In this document: one piece after another, positions 44,494 through 53,854 of the stretch | Layout: every line of letters begins with the position of its first letter | Position numbering within the stretch: position 1 is the first letter of the stretch | From: Candidatus Paraluminiphilus aquimaris | GTDB lineage: Bacteria > Pseudomonadota > Gammaproteobacteria > Pseudomonadales > Halieaceae | NCBI RefSeq assembly: GCF_026230195.1 | Contig: NZ_CP036501.1 | Span: 496,001-560,000, forward strand | Length of the DNA: 64,000 bases | Direction of reading: 5' to 3' | Position numbers and translations under genes: made by a program | The notes under the pieces: generated by a model | Told to the model about the DNA's origin: nothing | The model's database searches: none | Seen by the model: only the letters and a program-made list of their open reading frames with translations

Positions 44494-45627
44494 CTACCAT
44501 CTATCGACATCCATGCCAGAGGGTCCCTCTACACCAAATGATGCCCGATCGCCTGATCGGCCAAGGGGTGTATCGAGTTTTATCGCAAGTCGGACATCAT
44601 TTTCCGACTCAGCCGCTTTCAGTGCTTGCTCCGCGGTTATGACCCCCTGCTTAAATAATGCAATGAGCGCCTGATCAAACGTTTGCATGCCGTATTCAGA
44701 TGAGCGTTTTATGAGCTCCGTGATCTTTTCGACATTGCCCGCGCGGATATGTTCCTGCATCAAAAGAGTAGACAACATCAGCTCTACGGCAACGACCCGA
44801 CCACGTCCGTCACGTTTTGGTAGGAGTTGTTGGGCGACAATTGCGCGTAAATTAATGGATAGATCCATCCACAAACGACGCACATGCTCCTCAGGGAAAA
44901 AGCTTTGAATACGCTCAATTGCTTGTTTCGAACCTCCAGCGTGGAGCGTACACAAGCACAAGTGCCCCGTTTCGGCATAGGACAGTGCAATCCGCATTGT
45001 TTCCACGTCCCGAACCTCACCAATCATCACAACATTGGGGGCTTGGCGCAGTGCCGTTTTCAGTGCCACCTCAAATGACTGGGTATCAGCACCCACCTCA
45101 CGCTGACTGATAATGGACTGCTTATGGCTGTGAACAAACTCGATGGGGTCCTCAACAGTAATAATATGATCGCGTCGATTTTGGTTTCGATAATCAACCA
45201 TGGATGCGAGCGTGGATGACTTCCCCGCGCCTGTTGCACCAACGATAATGACAAGACCTTGCTTGAGCAGGCTCAATTCCTTCAATTGCGAAGGTAAGCC
45301 CAACTGCTCAAAAGTCGGTATCTCGTGGTGAATTCGACGAAGCACTAAAGCAGGCTGCTCACGCTGCACATAGGCGCTTGCACGAAAGCGCCCAAGTTCT
45401 GGGTGCTCAATGGCATAGTTAGCATCATGGTTGAGCGTGTAATCTTCAAATTGCTGCTGGGTCATACTGTCTTGAATCAGTGAGGAGACATCATCGGGCC
45501 CTAAAACTTGATCCCCGTACCCAAGTAATTCGCCATCTACCTTAAAAATGGGTAACGCACCCACAGCCGCGAAACCGTCAGACGCCTCTTTTTCGACAAT
45601 CTGCTTAAGAAATTCAGTCAGCTTCAC
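44494..45627 (-). CDS. pilU: Type IV pilus twitching ATPase PilU
   Basis: A 377-residue hexameric ATPase paralogous to PilT that assists pilus retraction. The Walker A motif is VGATGAGKSSTLASMVDYRN, Asp box TVEDPIEFVHSHKQ, Walker B VVMIGEVRDVETM, followed by a His motif LHAGGSKQAIERIQSFFP. The start is GTG at 45627 (KLTEFLKQIVEKEASDG), ten bases after the pilT stop. An ATG at 45705 would overlap pilT and adds residues not typical of the family. It follows pilT in the usual order. Confidence 0.93.
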   Translation of the reverse strand: MKLTEFLKQIVEKEASDGFAAVGALPIFKVDGELLGYGDQVLGPDDVSSLIQDSMTQQQFEDYTLNHDANYAIEHPELGRFRASAYVQREQPALVLRRIHHEIPTFEQLGLPSQLKELSLLKQGLVIIVGATGAGKSSTLASMVDYRNQNRRDHIITVEDPIEFVHSHKQSIISQREVGADTQSFEVALKTALRQAPNVVMIGEVRDVETMRIALSYAETGHLCLCTLHAGGSKQAIERIQSFFPEEHVRRLWMDLSINLRAIVAQQLLPKRDGRGRVVAVELMLSTLLMQEHIRAGNVEKITELIKRSSEYGMQTFDQALIALFKQGVITAEQALKAAESENDVRLAIKLDTPLGRSGDRASFGVEGPSGMDVDRW

Positions 45628-45637
45628 TGGCGCGGCC

Positions 45638-46675
45638 TCATACAATATTGTCAGGTTGTCGCGCTTTGCTTCGTGCAATTGCCACGTCGATGAGTCGCTT
45701 ATCAACCAGCTGCTGCAAACCTTGATCCATCGTCTGCATGCCTACTGATTGCCCGGTTTGAATCGCGGAGTACATCTGCGCGACTTTATCTTCTCTGATT
45801 AGATTGCGAACAGCGGGTGTACCTCTGAGTATTTCCAATGCGGCCACCCGACCGCCGCCATTTCGCTTGAGCAGCGTTTGCGACACAACTGCCATCAATG
45901 ATTCAGACAGCATCGACCGAACCATTCCCTTTTCCTCGGCAGGAAACACGTCAATGATCCGATCGACTGTCTTTGCCGCCGAGGTCGTATGAAGCGTTCC
46001 AAACACCAAATGCCCCGTCTCGGCTGCTGTGAGGGCCAGCCTTATGGTCTCTAGATCACGCATTTCCCCCACCATAATGATGTCAGGATCTTCTCTAAGT
46101 GCGGAACGCAGGGCTGTCGCAAAGCTATTCGTGTCGCGGTTAACTTGCCGCTGATTGACCAGACACTTTTTGCTCTCATGAAGAAATTCAATCGGGTCCT
46201 CAATCGTGAGAATGTGATCGAATCGCTTCTCGTTAATAAAATCGACCATGCCAGCGAGTGTCGTTGACTTACCTGAACCGGTTGGTCCGGTTACCAAAAC
46301 AAGGCCTCGAGGCATCATTGCAAACTCTTTGAGCACCTCAGGCATGCCCAGATCGTCCAGTGAGAGAATCGCTGATGGAATGGTGCGAAATACAGCCCCA
46401 GCTCCCCGATTTTGGTTGAACGCATTTACCCTAAAACGCGCGATGCCCGGCACTTCAAAAGAGAAATCGGTTTCGAGTTGATCCTCATAATCTCGACGTT
46501 GCCGGTCATTCATAATGTCGTAGATCAGACTCTGGACTTGAGCATGATCCATAGGTGGCACGTTTATTCTACGAATGTCGCCATCAACACGAATCATGGG
46601 TGGCAAACCGGCAGACAAATGGAGATCCGATGCACTTTGCTGCGCGGTGAAAGCCAGTAATTCGGTAATGTCCAT
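45638..46675 (-). CDS. pilT: Type IV pilus retraction ATPase PilT
   Basis: A 345-residue ATPase that depolymerises type IV pili and drives twitching. The start is ATG at 46675 (MDITELLAFTAQQSASDLHL). Walker A is TGPTGSGKSTTLAGMVDFIN, Walker B IMVGEMRDLETIRLAL, and the C-terminal AVRNLIREDK matches the AIRNLIRE retraction motif. It is divergent from yggS, the conserved arrangement in Pseudomonas-like bacteria. The rest of the pilus genes are not in the window. Confidence 0.96.
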   Translation of the reverse strand: MDITELLAFTAQQSASDLHLSAGLPPMIRVDGDIRRINVPPMDHAQVQSLIYDIMNDRQRRDYEDQLETDFSFEVPGIARFRVNAFNQNRGAGAVFRTIPSAILSLDDLGMPEVLKEFAMMPRGLVLVTGPTGSGKSTTLAGMVDFINEKRFDHILTIEDPIEFLHESKKCLVNQRQVNRDTNSFATALRSALREDPDIIMVGEMRDLETIRLALTAAETGHLVFGTLHTTSAAKTVDRIIDVFPAEEKGMVRSMLSESLMAVVSQTLLKRNGGGRVAALEILRGTPAVRNLIREDKVAQMYSAIQTGQSVGMQTMDQGLQQLVDKRLIDVAIARSKARQPDNIV

Positions 46676-46731
46676 GAAACTCACCCTCTCCATAAGTACC
46701 GGATAGGGGCCATCGGGCGTACCATACCGGC

Positions 46732-47424
46732 ATGAGCATCTCTAACCTACATCAAAACATATCTCAGATCAGAAGCCGACTCTCCGAAGCCGCCGATAGG
46801 GTCCAGAGAAGCCGAGATAGTGTGAAGCTGATCGCAGTTAGCAAAACCAAACCCGTAGCGGCGATTAAACGCGTTTATGAAACGGGACAACGCGACTTTG
46901 GAGAAAACTATGTCGCCGAAGCGATCGATAAAATCACGGCCTGTGAATCCTTGGACATTTGCTGGCACTTCTTAGGTCCACTTCAGTCAAACAAGACACG
47001 ACTTGTTGCAGCGCATTTTGACTGGATTCACAGTGTCGATCGTATAAAGGTTGCGCAGCGGTTAAACGATCAGCGTCCCGCTACACTGCCGCCTTTAAAT
47101 GTGTGTCTTCAGGTCAATATACCGGCCGAGGCAACCAAGTCAGGCGTGTCGTCAGAAACTGCATTACTCGAATTGGCGCTCGCGGTCGATAAAATGGACC
47201 GACTAAAGCTGAGAGGTATTATGGCGATTCCTGCGCCAACGAAGGATCCTTTGGAACAACGAGAGCAGTTCAACCGCATCGCGGGACTTCTCAACATCCC
47301 TGGGCTGCCAGCGGGAATGACAGAACTATCGATGGGCATGTCTTCTGACATGGAGGCCGCCATTGCAGAGGGCGCAACCATGGTCAGAATTGGCACAGAT
47401 ATTTTTGGCGCACGGTATACTTAG
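46732..47424 (+). CDS. yggS: Pyridoxal-phosphate homeostasis protein YggS
   Basis: A 230-residue single-domain TIM-barrel PLP-binding protein. The PLP lysine is in VKLIAVSKTKPVAAIKRV, and GQRDFGENYVAEAIDKI, WHFLGPLQSNKTRL, LSMGMSSDMEAAIAEGATMV are conserved. It buffers free PLP and influences amino acid pools. It begins a long plus-strand operon continuing through proC to hemW, as in Pseudomonas, and diverges from pilT. Confidence 0.95.
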   Translation: MSISNLHQNISQIRSRLSEAADRVQRSRDSVKLIAVSKTKPVAAIKRVYETGQRDFGENYVAEAIDKITACESLDICWHFLGPLQSNKTRLVAAHFDWIHSVDRIKVAQRLNDQRPATLPPLNVCLQVNIPAEATKSGVSSETALLELALAVDKMDRLKLRGIMAIPAPTKDPLEQREQFNRIAGLLNIPGLPAGMTELSMGMSSDMEAAIAEGATMVRIGTDIFGARYT

Positions 47425-47449
47425 CGGTCAAAAACAGAGGTATGAACGA

Positions 47450-48274
47450 GTGAGTCATTCAACGATTACATTTCTTGGCGGTGGCAATATGGCCGGCGCC
47501 ATTTATGGCGGTTTAGTAGATAACGGATTTACCGAGACTCAAATTACCGTGATTGACCCCTCAGAGTCGGCACAACAACAGGCACGGAATGTGGGCCTCA
47601 GTTGTGTTTTAAGCGCTGCACCAGAAACCATCGACGATGATTTACTTGTTCTCGCGGTAAAACCCCAAATTGCAGCGACAGTGCTTGCATCACTCAAGGG
47701 CAAACTCTCGGCATCGACCACGGTGCTCTCTATTATCGCCGGGATCGACTCGAGTTCATTAGCGGCAATGCTGGGCCTCACAAATACATCAACCATTATT
47801 CGCTGCATGCCCAACACTCCCTCGATGGTGAATGAGGGTATGACAGCCTTACTTGCCAATGATCAGTGCAGCGAGAGCGGTCGCATGCTCGCTGAACAAG
47901 TCATGGCGGCGGTGGGTAAAACACTGTGGGTGCAAGAGGAATCAGACCTCGATATTGTTACCGCCATCTCAGGGAGCGGTCCGGCCTACTTTTTTCTCTT
48001 TATGGAGAGTCTTACTGAGGCTGCCATAAAACTGGGTATGTCATTACCAGAAGCTCGATTACTCGCTGTTCAGACGGCCGTAGGCTCCGCCAAGCTCGCA
48101 TCAGTGAGCGACGAAGACCTCGCAAAACTGCGAAACAATGTAACGAGCCCTGGCGGGACCACCCAGCAAGCGATACTGTCGTTCGAGCAGGCGGGACTTC
48201 GTAGCGTCGTTGATGACGCCGTTTCAGCGGCAAGAAAGCGGTCCCTTGAATTGAGCGAGGAATTTGGCGCATGA
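47450..48274 (+). CDS. proC: Pyrroline-5-carboxylate reductase
   Basis: The last step of proline synthesis with NAD(P)H. The 274-residue product begins ITFLGGGNMAGAIYGGLVD and contains IIRCMPNTPSMVNEGMTALL, AISGSGPAYFFLFMESLTEAA and NNVTSPGGTTQQAILSFE. The chosen start is GTG at 47450 after GAGG; the longer frame from 47363 overlaps yggS and is not family-like. It is 25 bp downstream of yggS and overlaps yggT by four bases (ATGA). Confidence 0.95.
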   Translation: MSHSTITFLGGGNMAGAIYGGLVDNGFTETQITVIDPSESAQQQARNVGLSCVLSAAPETIDDDLLVLAVKPQIAATVLASLKGKLSASTTVLSIIAGIDSSSLAAMLGLTNTSTIIRCMPNTPSMVNEGMTALLANDQCSESGRMLAEQVMAAVGKTLWVQEESDLDIVTAISGSGPAYFFLFMESLTEAAIKLGMSLPEARLLAVQTAVGSAKLASVSDEDLAKLRNNVTSPGGTTQQAILSFEQAGLRSVVDDAVSAARKRSLELSEEFGA

Positions 48275-48861
48275 ACAGTGCTTTGTCTGACATTGCCGTA
48301 ACCATAGCTTCTCCACTCTTCAGCTTGGCTCTATTTTTAATCGCGATGCGTTTCCTCGCTCAGCTTTGTGGTGTGAGTCCTTACAACCCTATTTCGACAG
48401 GCCTTCGCAGCATTACCGATCCCATCGTTGCGCCAATAAACAGGCTGGTTCCAGCCGGTAGGCGACTAAACATAGGGGCCATTATTGCCCTCATTGTCTG
48501 CCAAGTAATCTACATTGCAGTGATGCTGGCGCTTATTAGCCGCTTCGACGCGTTCAACGTCCTCCAGTCCCTTATCTGGAGCACGCTGGGGGCGGCCGGC
48601 TTACTGATCAATATTGTTTTCTACAGCGTGCTTGCAATGATAATTGTGAGCTTTATCGCCCCCCAGAGTAATCACCCGGCCGTCGAGTTTGTTTGGCAAC
48701 TCACTGAGCCCGTCATGGCGCCACTGCGAAATTTTATTCCTTCAATGGGTGGACTCGACTTTTCTCCCATCGTGCTTTTTATCGGTATCAACGTCATAAG
48801 AGTCTCTTTGGGCCATATGGCCGTCGCTGTCGGGATGCCCGCGTTTATTATTGGAATTTAA
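48271..48861 (+). CDS. yggT: YggT family membrane protein
   Basis: A 196-residue inner-membrane protein with two YGGT repeats, each with about two hydrophobic helices ([57 protein letters not shown]). [25 protein letters not shown] and [19 protein letters not shown] are the repeat hallmarks. The function is not firmly known; a link to osmotic stress and ion homeostasis has been suggested for E. coli YggT. Its start overlaps proC and its end abuts metX. Confidence 0.92.
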   Translation: MNSALSDIAVTIASPLFSLALFLIAMRFLAQLCGVSPYNPISTGLRSITDPIVAPINRLVPAGRRLNIGAIIALIVCQVIYIAVMLALISRFDAFNVLQSLIWSTLGAAGLLINIVFYSVLAMIIVSFIAPQSNHPAVEFVWQLTEPVMAPLRNFIPSMGGLDFSPIVLFIGINVIRVSLGHMAVAVGMPAFIIGI

Positions 48862-48865
48862 TCAG

Positions 48866-50005
48866 GTGAATAACGCGTACGCACAATCGAGCGTCGGCAT
48901 TGTTGAGCCCAAAACGGCATTTTTCGATGAACCGTTGTTCCTCAAGTCAGGCGAGGTACTCAAAGAGTACAGCCTCGCCTACGAGACTTACGGTGTCTTA
49001 AACGCAAAGGGCAGTAACGCCGTTCTTATTTGCCATGCACTCTCGGGCAGTCATCATGCGGCGGGATATTACAGCGAGACTGATACAAAGCCAGGCTGGT
49101 GGGACACAATGATCGGTCCGGGCAAGCCCATCGATACAAACCGCTTGTTTGTCGTCTCTTCGAATAATATTGGCGGCTGCGATGGCTCAACAGGCCCCTC
49201 GAGTGTCAGTCAAAGCTCTGGCAAGCCATGGGGAAGTCTCTTTCCTCAAGTGACGGTTGAGGACTGGGTAGAGACACAAAAGCGGCTTGCCGAGTCTTTG
49301 GGTATCGCTCACTGGGCGGCAGTCATTGGCGGCAGTTTGGGGGGGATGCAAGCCTTGGAGTGGTCTGTTCGCTACCCCAGCTGGCTGAGTCACTGCGTTG
49401 TGCTCGCTGCCGCACCTGGACTCACCGCGCAGAACATCGCCTTTAACGAAATAGCCCGACAAGCCATTTTTTCTGACCCCCAATGGCTGCAGGGAGACTA
49501 TGCATTGTCCGAGACGGTCCCAGAGAAAGGTATGGCACTGGCGCGTATGGTGGGTCATTTAACCTACATGTCTGCGGATAAAATGTCCGACAGATTCGGC
49601 CGTGAACTTCGCCAAGGCAGCTTCGAACCCGATGACGACGAGCCGATCTTCCAGGTCGAGAGCTACCTGAGATACCAAGGGTCACAATTCGCTGGACGCT
49701 TCGATGCCAATACCTATGTCATCATGACGCGCGCACTGGATCGGTTCGATCTGGCATCTCACGGAAAGGGAGACTTATCCGAAGCACTTGCTCGAGCAAC
49801 AGCAGAGTTTTTAGTGGTCTCCTTTAGCTCTGACTGGCGTTTTGCACCAAGCCGCTCGCAAGAAATTGCCAATGCTCTATTAGCATCCGGCAAGCGGGTC
49901 ACCTATGCGGACATCGAATCTGATGCAGGACACGACGGCTTTCTTCTCGAGGATAAAGATTACATGGCCTTGGTCGGCGCGTGGATGAAGCGGGTTGCGC
50001 CATGA
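48866..50005 (+). CDS. metX: Homoserine O-acyltransferase MetX
   Basis: An alpha/beta-hydrolase enzyme of methionine synthesis, 379 residues. The nucleophile Ser is in [14 protein letters not shown], Asp in [12 protein letters not shown] and His in [27 protein letters not shown] is typical of the family. The adjacent metW and the gammaproteobacterial context suggest the succinyl-transferring subtype, but donor specificity is not determinable by eye. The start is GTG at 48866; a TTG at 48851 lies inside yggT. It overlaps metW by four bases (ATGA). Confidence 0.93.
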   Translation: MNNAYAQSSVGIVEPKTAFFDEPLFLKSGEVLKEYSLAYETYGVLNAKGSNAVLICHALSGSHHAAGYYSETDTKPGWWDTMIGPGKPIDTNRLFVVSSNNIGGCDGSTGPSSVSQSSGKPWGSLFPQVTVEDWVETQKRLAESLGIAHWAAVIGGSLGGMQALEWSVRYPSWLSHCVVLAAAPGLTAQNIAFNEIARQAIFSDPQWLQGDYALSETVPEKGMALARMVGHLTYMSADKMSDRFGRELRQGSFEPDDDEPIFQVESYLRYQGSQFAGRFDANTYVIMTRALDRFDLASHGKGDLSEALARATAEFLVVSFSSDWRFAPSRSQEIANALLASGKRVTYADIESDAGHDGFLLEDKDYMALVGAWMKRVAP

Positions 50006-50592
50006 TGTTGCGCAGTGACATCGACACCATTCTTGACTGGGTCATGCAGGGTAGTCGTGTACTCGACCTAGGTTGCGGCGATGGTGAGCTGCTAGCCGCA
50101 CTCACCAAGCAAAAAGCCATTTCGGGACTCGGGGTCGACATTGATGCCGGAAATCTCATTGCAGCAGTCGACAAAGGTTTGTGTGTCGTCCAACAAAATA
50201 TGGAAGATGGACTATCGAACTTTAACTCCAAAAGCTTTGACGTTGTGATTATCGCCTTTTCGCTACAAGTGCTTACACGCCCACACACTGTGCTTGAGCG
50301 GGTTGTCGACATTGGCAATGAGGCGATCGTGAGTTTCCCTAACTTCGGTCACTGGCGATCTCGCCTATCGCTTTTGTTTTCAGGCCGGATGCCAAAAACG
50401 AAAGCCCTACCTTATAGCTGGTTTGATACCCCAAATATTCATTTCTGTACCGTGAACGACTTTGAGCAACTTTGTGACCAACTTCAGATCGAAATTATCG
50501 AGCGTAAGACATCCGAAGGCGGGCATATATTGGCTAAGCTCTGGCCAAATTTATTTGCTAAGTCAGCGAGCTACAGGATTCAACGGACGTGA
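50002..50592 (+). CDS. metW: Methionine biosynthesis protein MetW
   Basis: A 196-residue methyltransferase-fold protein that accompanies met[19 protein letters not shown] is the S-adenosylmethionine-binding motif I, and [18 protein letters not shown] and [18 protein letters not shown] are MetW hallmarks. The biochemical role with MetX is unsettled; it is required for MetX activity in some bacteria. The ATG at 50002 overlaps the metX stop and the stop overlaps the next gene's GTG, so translation is coupled. Confidence 0.93.
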   Translation: MMLRSDIDTILDWVMQGSRVLDLGCGDGELLAALTKQKAISGLGVDIDAGNLIAAVDKGLCVVQQNMEDGLSNFNSKSFDVVIIAFSLQVLTRPHTVLERVVDIGNEAIVSFPNFGHWRSRLSLLFSGRMPKTKALPYSWFDTPNIHFCTVNDFEQLCDQLQIEIIERKTSEGGHILAKLWPNLFAKSASYRIQRT

Positions 50593-51017
50593 AGTATTTA
50601 CTTACCCTGCTTATTTCCCTATGGGCATGTCAGTCGCAGGCGCAGCAGTCTGAGCGCTTCGATCAATTCGAGCTTCATTACAGCATTGTCTACACAACGT
50701 TTCTCACGGCTGAGATCGCGGCTAAATTCGGCATCCCCAGAGGAAAGGATAAAGCGATGCTGACATTATCAGTCCGCGACGCAGAGGCCGGTGATATCGA
50801 AGGTCGCCCAATGGAAATCGAAGGCAGAACCTGGGACTTAATTACCGGTGGCAATATGAAGGTAAAAGAGGTGAAAGAAGGCCGCGCAACCTACTACCTT
50901 GTGCCTTTTGAGTTCCTCGACAGGGAATACCGATTTTTCGAATTCACCTTCACGCCCGAGGGCGCGAATAAGGCCTATAAATATAAGTTCCAAACACAGC
51001 TTTGGCGCCAGGAGTAG
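50589..51017 (+). CDS. DUF4426 periplasmic protein
   Basis: A 142-residue protein with a signal peptide ([19 protein letters not shown]) and a single mature domain (LHYSIVYTTFLTAEIAAKFGI, ATYYLVPFEFLDREYRFFEF). DUF4426 proteins sit between metW and rdgB in many gammaproteobacteria, and this one has the same place. The function is unknown. The start is GTG at 50589, overlapping the metW stop by four bases, so it is translationally coupled. Confidence 0.88.
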   Translation: MKYLLTLLISLWACQSQAQQSERFDQFELHYSIVYTTFLTAEIAAKFGIPRGKDKAMLTLSVRDAEAGDIEGRPMEIEGRTWDLITGGNMKVKEVKEGRATYYLVPFEFLDREYRFFEFTFTPEGANKAYKYKFQTQLWRQE

Positions 51018-51023
51018 CCTCAG

Positions 51024-51611
51024 ATGGCGTTTGTCTTAGCTAGCAATAACCCGGGGAAACTCAGGGAATTTGAACAGCTGTTCACAAAGCTGGGTTTCGA
51101 AGTCGTACCGCAGGCCCAATTTGGGGTGGAAGATGCGGATGAAACCGGCTTGTCGTTCATTGAAAATGCGCTGATAAAAGCGCGCCATGCGTCAGAACGA
51201 ACAAACCAACCCGCTATGGCAGATGACTCTGGAATTGTTGTTCCGGCCCTCAAAGGAGCGCCCGGCATCTACTCTGCGCGCTATTCAGGTAAAGGCGACG
51301 CAGCTAACAATGAAAAACTGCTCAGGGCACTCGAGGGTATAGAGGGAGCGGGGCGAAGTGCTTTCTACGTTGCGGTTATCGCGCTGGTAAAGCACGCGAA
51401 TGACCCGATGCCTGTCATTGCTGAAGGGCGCTGGCATGGTCGAATTGCAAAAAGCCAAGTAGGCGAGGGTGGCTTCGGCTATGACCCCTTATTCATTCCA
51501 GATGGCTTTAAGATTACGGCAGCTCAGATGACACCGGATGATAAACAGGCTCTGAGTCATCGAGCACAAGCACTTAAAGCGCTCGCGCCCAAACTTAACG
51601 GCCTTCAGTGA
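51024..51611 (+). CDS. rdgB: dITP/XTP pyrophosphatase
   Basis: A 195-residue house-cleaning nucleotidase that removes non-canonical purine triphosphates (dITP, XTP) before they enter DNA. LASNNPGKLREFEQLFTKLG, MADDSGIVVPALKGAPGIY, SARYSGKGDA, and GFGYDPLFIPDG are the family motifs. It overlaps hemW by four bases and lies seven bases after DUF4426. Confidence 0.96.
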   Translation: MAFVLASNNPGKLREFEQLFTKLGFEVVPQAQFGVEDADETGLSFIENALIKARHASERTNQPAMADDSGIVVPALKGAPGIYSARYSGKGDAANNEKLLRALEGIEGAGRSAFYVAVIALVKHANDPMPVIAEGRWHGRIAKSQVGEGGFGYDPLFIPDGFKITAAQMTPDDKQALSHRAQALKALAPKLNGLQ

Positions 51612-52756
51612 AACAAAAGATCCCTCTCGCTTTGTATATCCACATCCCGTGGTGCGAGCGAAAGTGCCCCTACTGCGACTTCAACTCGCATGAAAATTAC
51701 AGTCCGGACATTGAACCTCTGTATGTTTCAGCACTTCTCAATGATCTTGACCAACAACTCGAGTTCGTCGATGGACGACAGGTGTCTTCCATCTTTTTTG
51801 GCGGGGGGACACCCAGCCTTTTTTCGGGCCCAGCAATTGACCAAATCTTGAGTGGTGTTCGGTCGAAAGTTTTATTAACTGACGATTGTGAAATTACGCT
51901 TGAGAGCAATCCGGGGAGTGCCGAAGCGGCAAAGTACCGGTCCTATAGGGAGGCTGGAGTCAATCGCCTGAGTATTGGTGTGCAAAGTTTCGCCGAAGAT
52001 AAGTTGCGTGCGCTTGGCAGGATTCATACGGGCGACGAGGCCAGGGCGGCTATCGATATGGCTTTTTCCTCAGGGTTTAGCCGACTTAATGTTGATCTGA
52101 TGTATGGATTAGAAGGCCAGACCCAAGTCGAGGCAATCAGCGATATCAAGACCGCTATGAGTTATGGCATCTCTCACCTGTCCTGGTATCAGCTAACGAT
52201 TGAACGAAATACAGCATTTTGGTCAGCACCGCCTACGCTGCCTGAGACGGACATAATTGAGCCTTGGCAGAGTAAGGTTAGCCGCTTACTTGGTGAGTTT
52301 GGTATTTACCAATACGAAGTATCGGCATGGAGCAAAAAGGGAGAGGAGTCGAGGCATAACCTAAATTACTGGCTCTTTGGCGACTATCTAGCGATTGGCG
52401 CAGGTGCCCACGGTAAAGTCACCATAGGCGATTCGGTTTACCGACTCCAAAGAACACGACATCCCTCTCACTATCTTGAGGAGTTTGAGGAAGCCCAGGC
52501 AAACACCGGTATCAAAGCGCTAAAGGCGATACCCGATGACGATAGGGTGGGTGAGTTCATGATGAATGCGTTGAGACTCCGTAATGGCGCGCCGCGGGAT
52601 TATTTACAAGCGCGAACAGGAAAAAAGTTTGGTGCCATCAAGAAAACGCTTGAGTCGTTAAGCGCTCGGGGACTCATCAGCGACGACCCAGAGCGACTGG
52701 TCACCACAGAGCTCGGATACCGCCACTTAGATTCGGTCATCGAGGCATTTTTTTGA
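51608..52756 (+). CDS. hemW: Radical SAM heme chaperone HemW
   Basis: A 382-residue radical S-adenosylmethionine protein of the HemN-like group. The iron-sulfur motif CERKCPYCDFNSH follows YIHIPW, and IFFGGGTPSLFSGPAI and ESNPGSAE are typical. HemW binds heme and inserts it into proteins and lacks coproporphyrinogen oxidase activity, unlike HemN. The start is GTG at 51608, overlapping rdgB. It ends immediately next to the convergent trmB stop. Confidence 0.94.
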   Translation: MKQKIPLALYIHIPWCERKCPYCDFNSHENYSPDIEPLYVSALLNDLDQQLEFVDGRQVSSIFFGGGTPSLFSGPAIDQILSGVRSKVLLTDDCEITLESNPGSAEAAKYRSYREAGVNRLSIGVQSFAEDKLRALGRIHTGDEARAAIDMAFSSGFSRLNVDLMYGLEGQTQVEAISDIKTAMSYGISHLSWYQLTIERNTAFWSAPPTLPETDIIEPWQSKVSRLLGEFGIYQYEVSAWSKKGEESRHNLNYWLFGDYLAIGAGAHGKVTIGDSVYRLQRTRHPSHYLEEFEEAQANTGIKALKAIPDDDRVGEFMMNALRLRNGAPRDYLQARTGKKFGAIKKTLESLSARGLISDDPERLVTTELGYRHLDSVIEAFF

Positions 52757-53467
52757 TCAGCTGACCAGACGGCTAGCGTCGTGTGATTTTTTTTCAAACA
52801 GCAAATCCCACACCCCATGGCCCAATCGATGGCCTCTTCGCTCAAACTTTGTCTCGGGACGGGATTCAGGGCGCGCTATATAGTTGTTTTGACCGGCGGT
52901 ATTGAGAAGCAACGCGTTCGCTGAGAGAACGTCCATCATATGTGCCGCATAGGGCTGCCAATCAGTGGCCAAGTGCAAATGCCCCGAAGGTGATAGCCGA
53001 CTGACAAGAAGTTCGACGAAATCAGGCTGTATTAAGCGACGCTTGTGATGCCGCTTCTTGTGCCAAGGATCAGGGAAAAAGATCTGTAGCAAATCGATCG
53101 ACTCTTGAGGTATGGCCTCCTCGAGCACCTGAACCGCATCCTCGGCGAAAACCTTCAGGTTTTTGATGCCCCGCTTATCGACCTCGGACAACAACTTACC
53201 GACACCAGGCCTGTGCACTTCAATGCCTAAATATCTGTCCTGTGGATTTTGATCGGCCATCGCCACAAGGCTATCGCCCATACCAAAGCCAATTTCTAAA
53301 ACACGACGACCCGCCACGGCGAACGAGCGATCCCAGTCGAAGCGTTTTTCACTCAACGTAAATCCATGCGCAGGAAATACGGAACTCCAGCCCTTTTGCT
53401 GACTTTCAGTCATTCTACCTGCACGAATAACGAAACTTTTTATTCGATAATTCGACTGCTCACTCAT
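52757..53467 (-). CDS. trmB: tRNA (guanine-46-N7) methyltransferase
   Basis: A 236-residue methyltransferase. The S-adenosylmethionine site is VLEIGFGMGDSLVAMAD, followed by YLGIEVHRPGVGKLL and the catalytic LQIFFPDPWHKKRHHKRR. The C-terminal TKFERRGHRLGHGVWDLLF is a family hallmark. It is in an operon with DUF423 upstream, overlapping by eight bases, and its stop abuts hemW. Confidence 0.95.
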   Translation of the reverse strand: MSEQSNYRIKSFVIRAGRMTESQQKGWSSVFPAHGFTLSEKRFDWDRSFAVAGRRVLEIGFGMGDSLVAMADQNPQDRYLGIEVHRPGVGKLLSEVDKRGIKNLKVFAEDAVQVLEEAIPQESIDLLQIFFPDPWHKKRHHKRRLIQPDFVELLVSRLSPSGHLHLATDWQPYAAHMMDVLSANALLLNTAGQNNYIARPESRPETKFERRGHRLGHGVWDLLFEKKSHDASRLVS

Positions 53468-53840
53468 TGACCGCGCGCTCTCGTGCCGCCATTAAAGAGC
53501 AAAACCAACCCGCCAGAAAAAGGAGGCCACCAAGGGGTGTGATGGCACCCAGAATAGCGATATCTGTGAGAACAAGGGCATACAAGCTCCCAGAAAAAAT
53601 GACAATGCCGGCAACAAAAGTACGCAAGGCGCGAGTAAGCCAAACGTTAGGTTCATCTTTGAATAGGCCCAACAGCGCCAGAATCACCAACGTGTGGAAC
53701 ATGTGATAGTCAATCGCGGTTGCCCACGTCGCTAAACGGGGAGGTGTCACCACGCTGGCAAGCGCGTGTGCCCCAAAGGCACCTAAAGCAACCCCTGCGA
53801 ACCCGAGAGCGCAAGCGACAGACAGATAAAATGATTTCAT
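53460..53840 (-). CDS. DUF423 family membrane protein
   Basis: A 126-residue integral membrane protein with four hydrophobic helices (YLSVACALGFAGVALGAFGAH, MFHTLVILALLGLFK, TFVAGIVIFSGSLYALVL and ITPLGGLLFLAGWFCSL). FGAHAL near the N-terminus and ITPLGGLLFLAGW near the C-terminus are characteristic of the YgdD group. The function is unknown. It overlaps trmB and lies 14 bp after rpoH. Confidence 0.92.
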   Translation of the reverse strand: MKSFYLSVACALGFAGVALGAFGAHALASVVTPPRLATWATAIDYHMFHTLVILALLGLFKDEPNVWLTRALRTFVAGIVIFSGSLYALVLTDIAILGAITPLGGLLFLAGWFCSLMAARERAVNE

Positions 53841-53854
53841 AAACCGGTGGTTAG

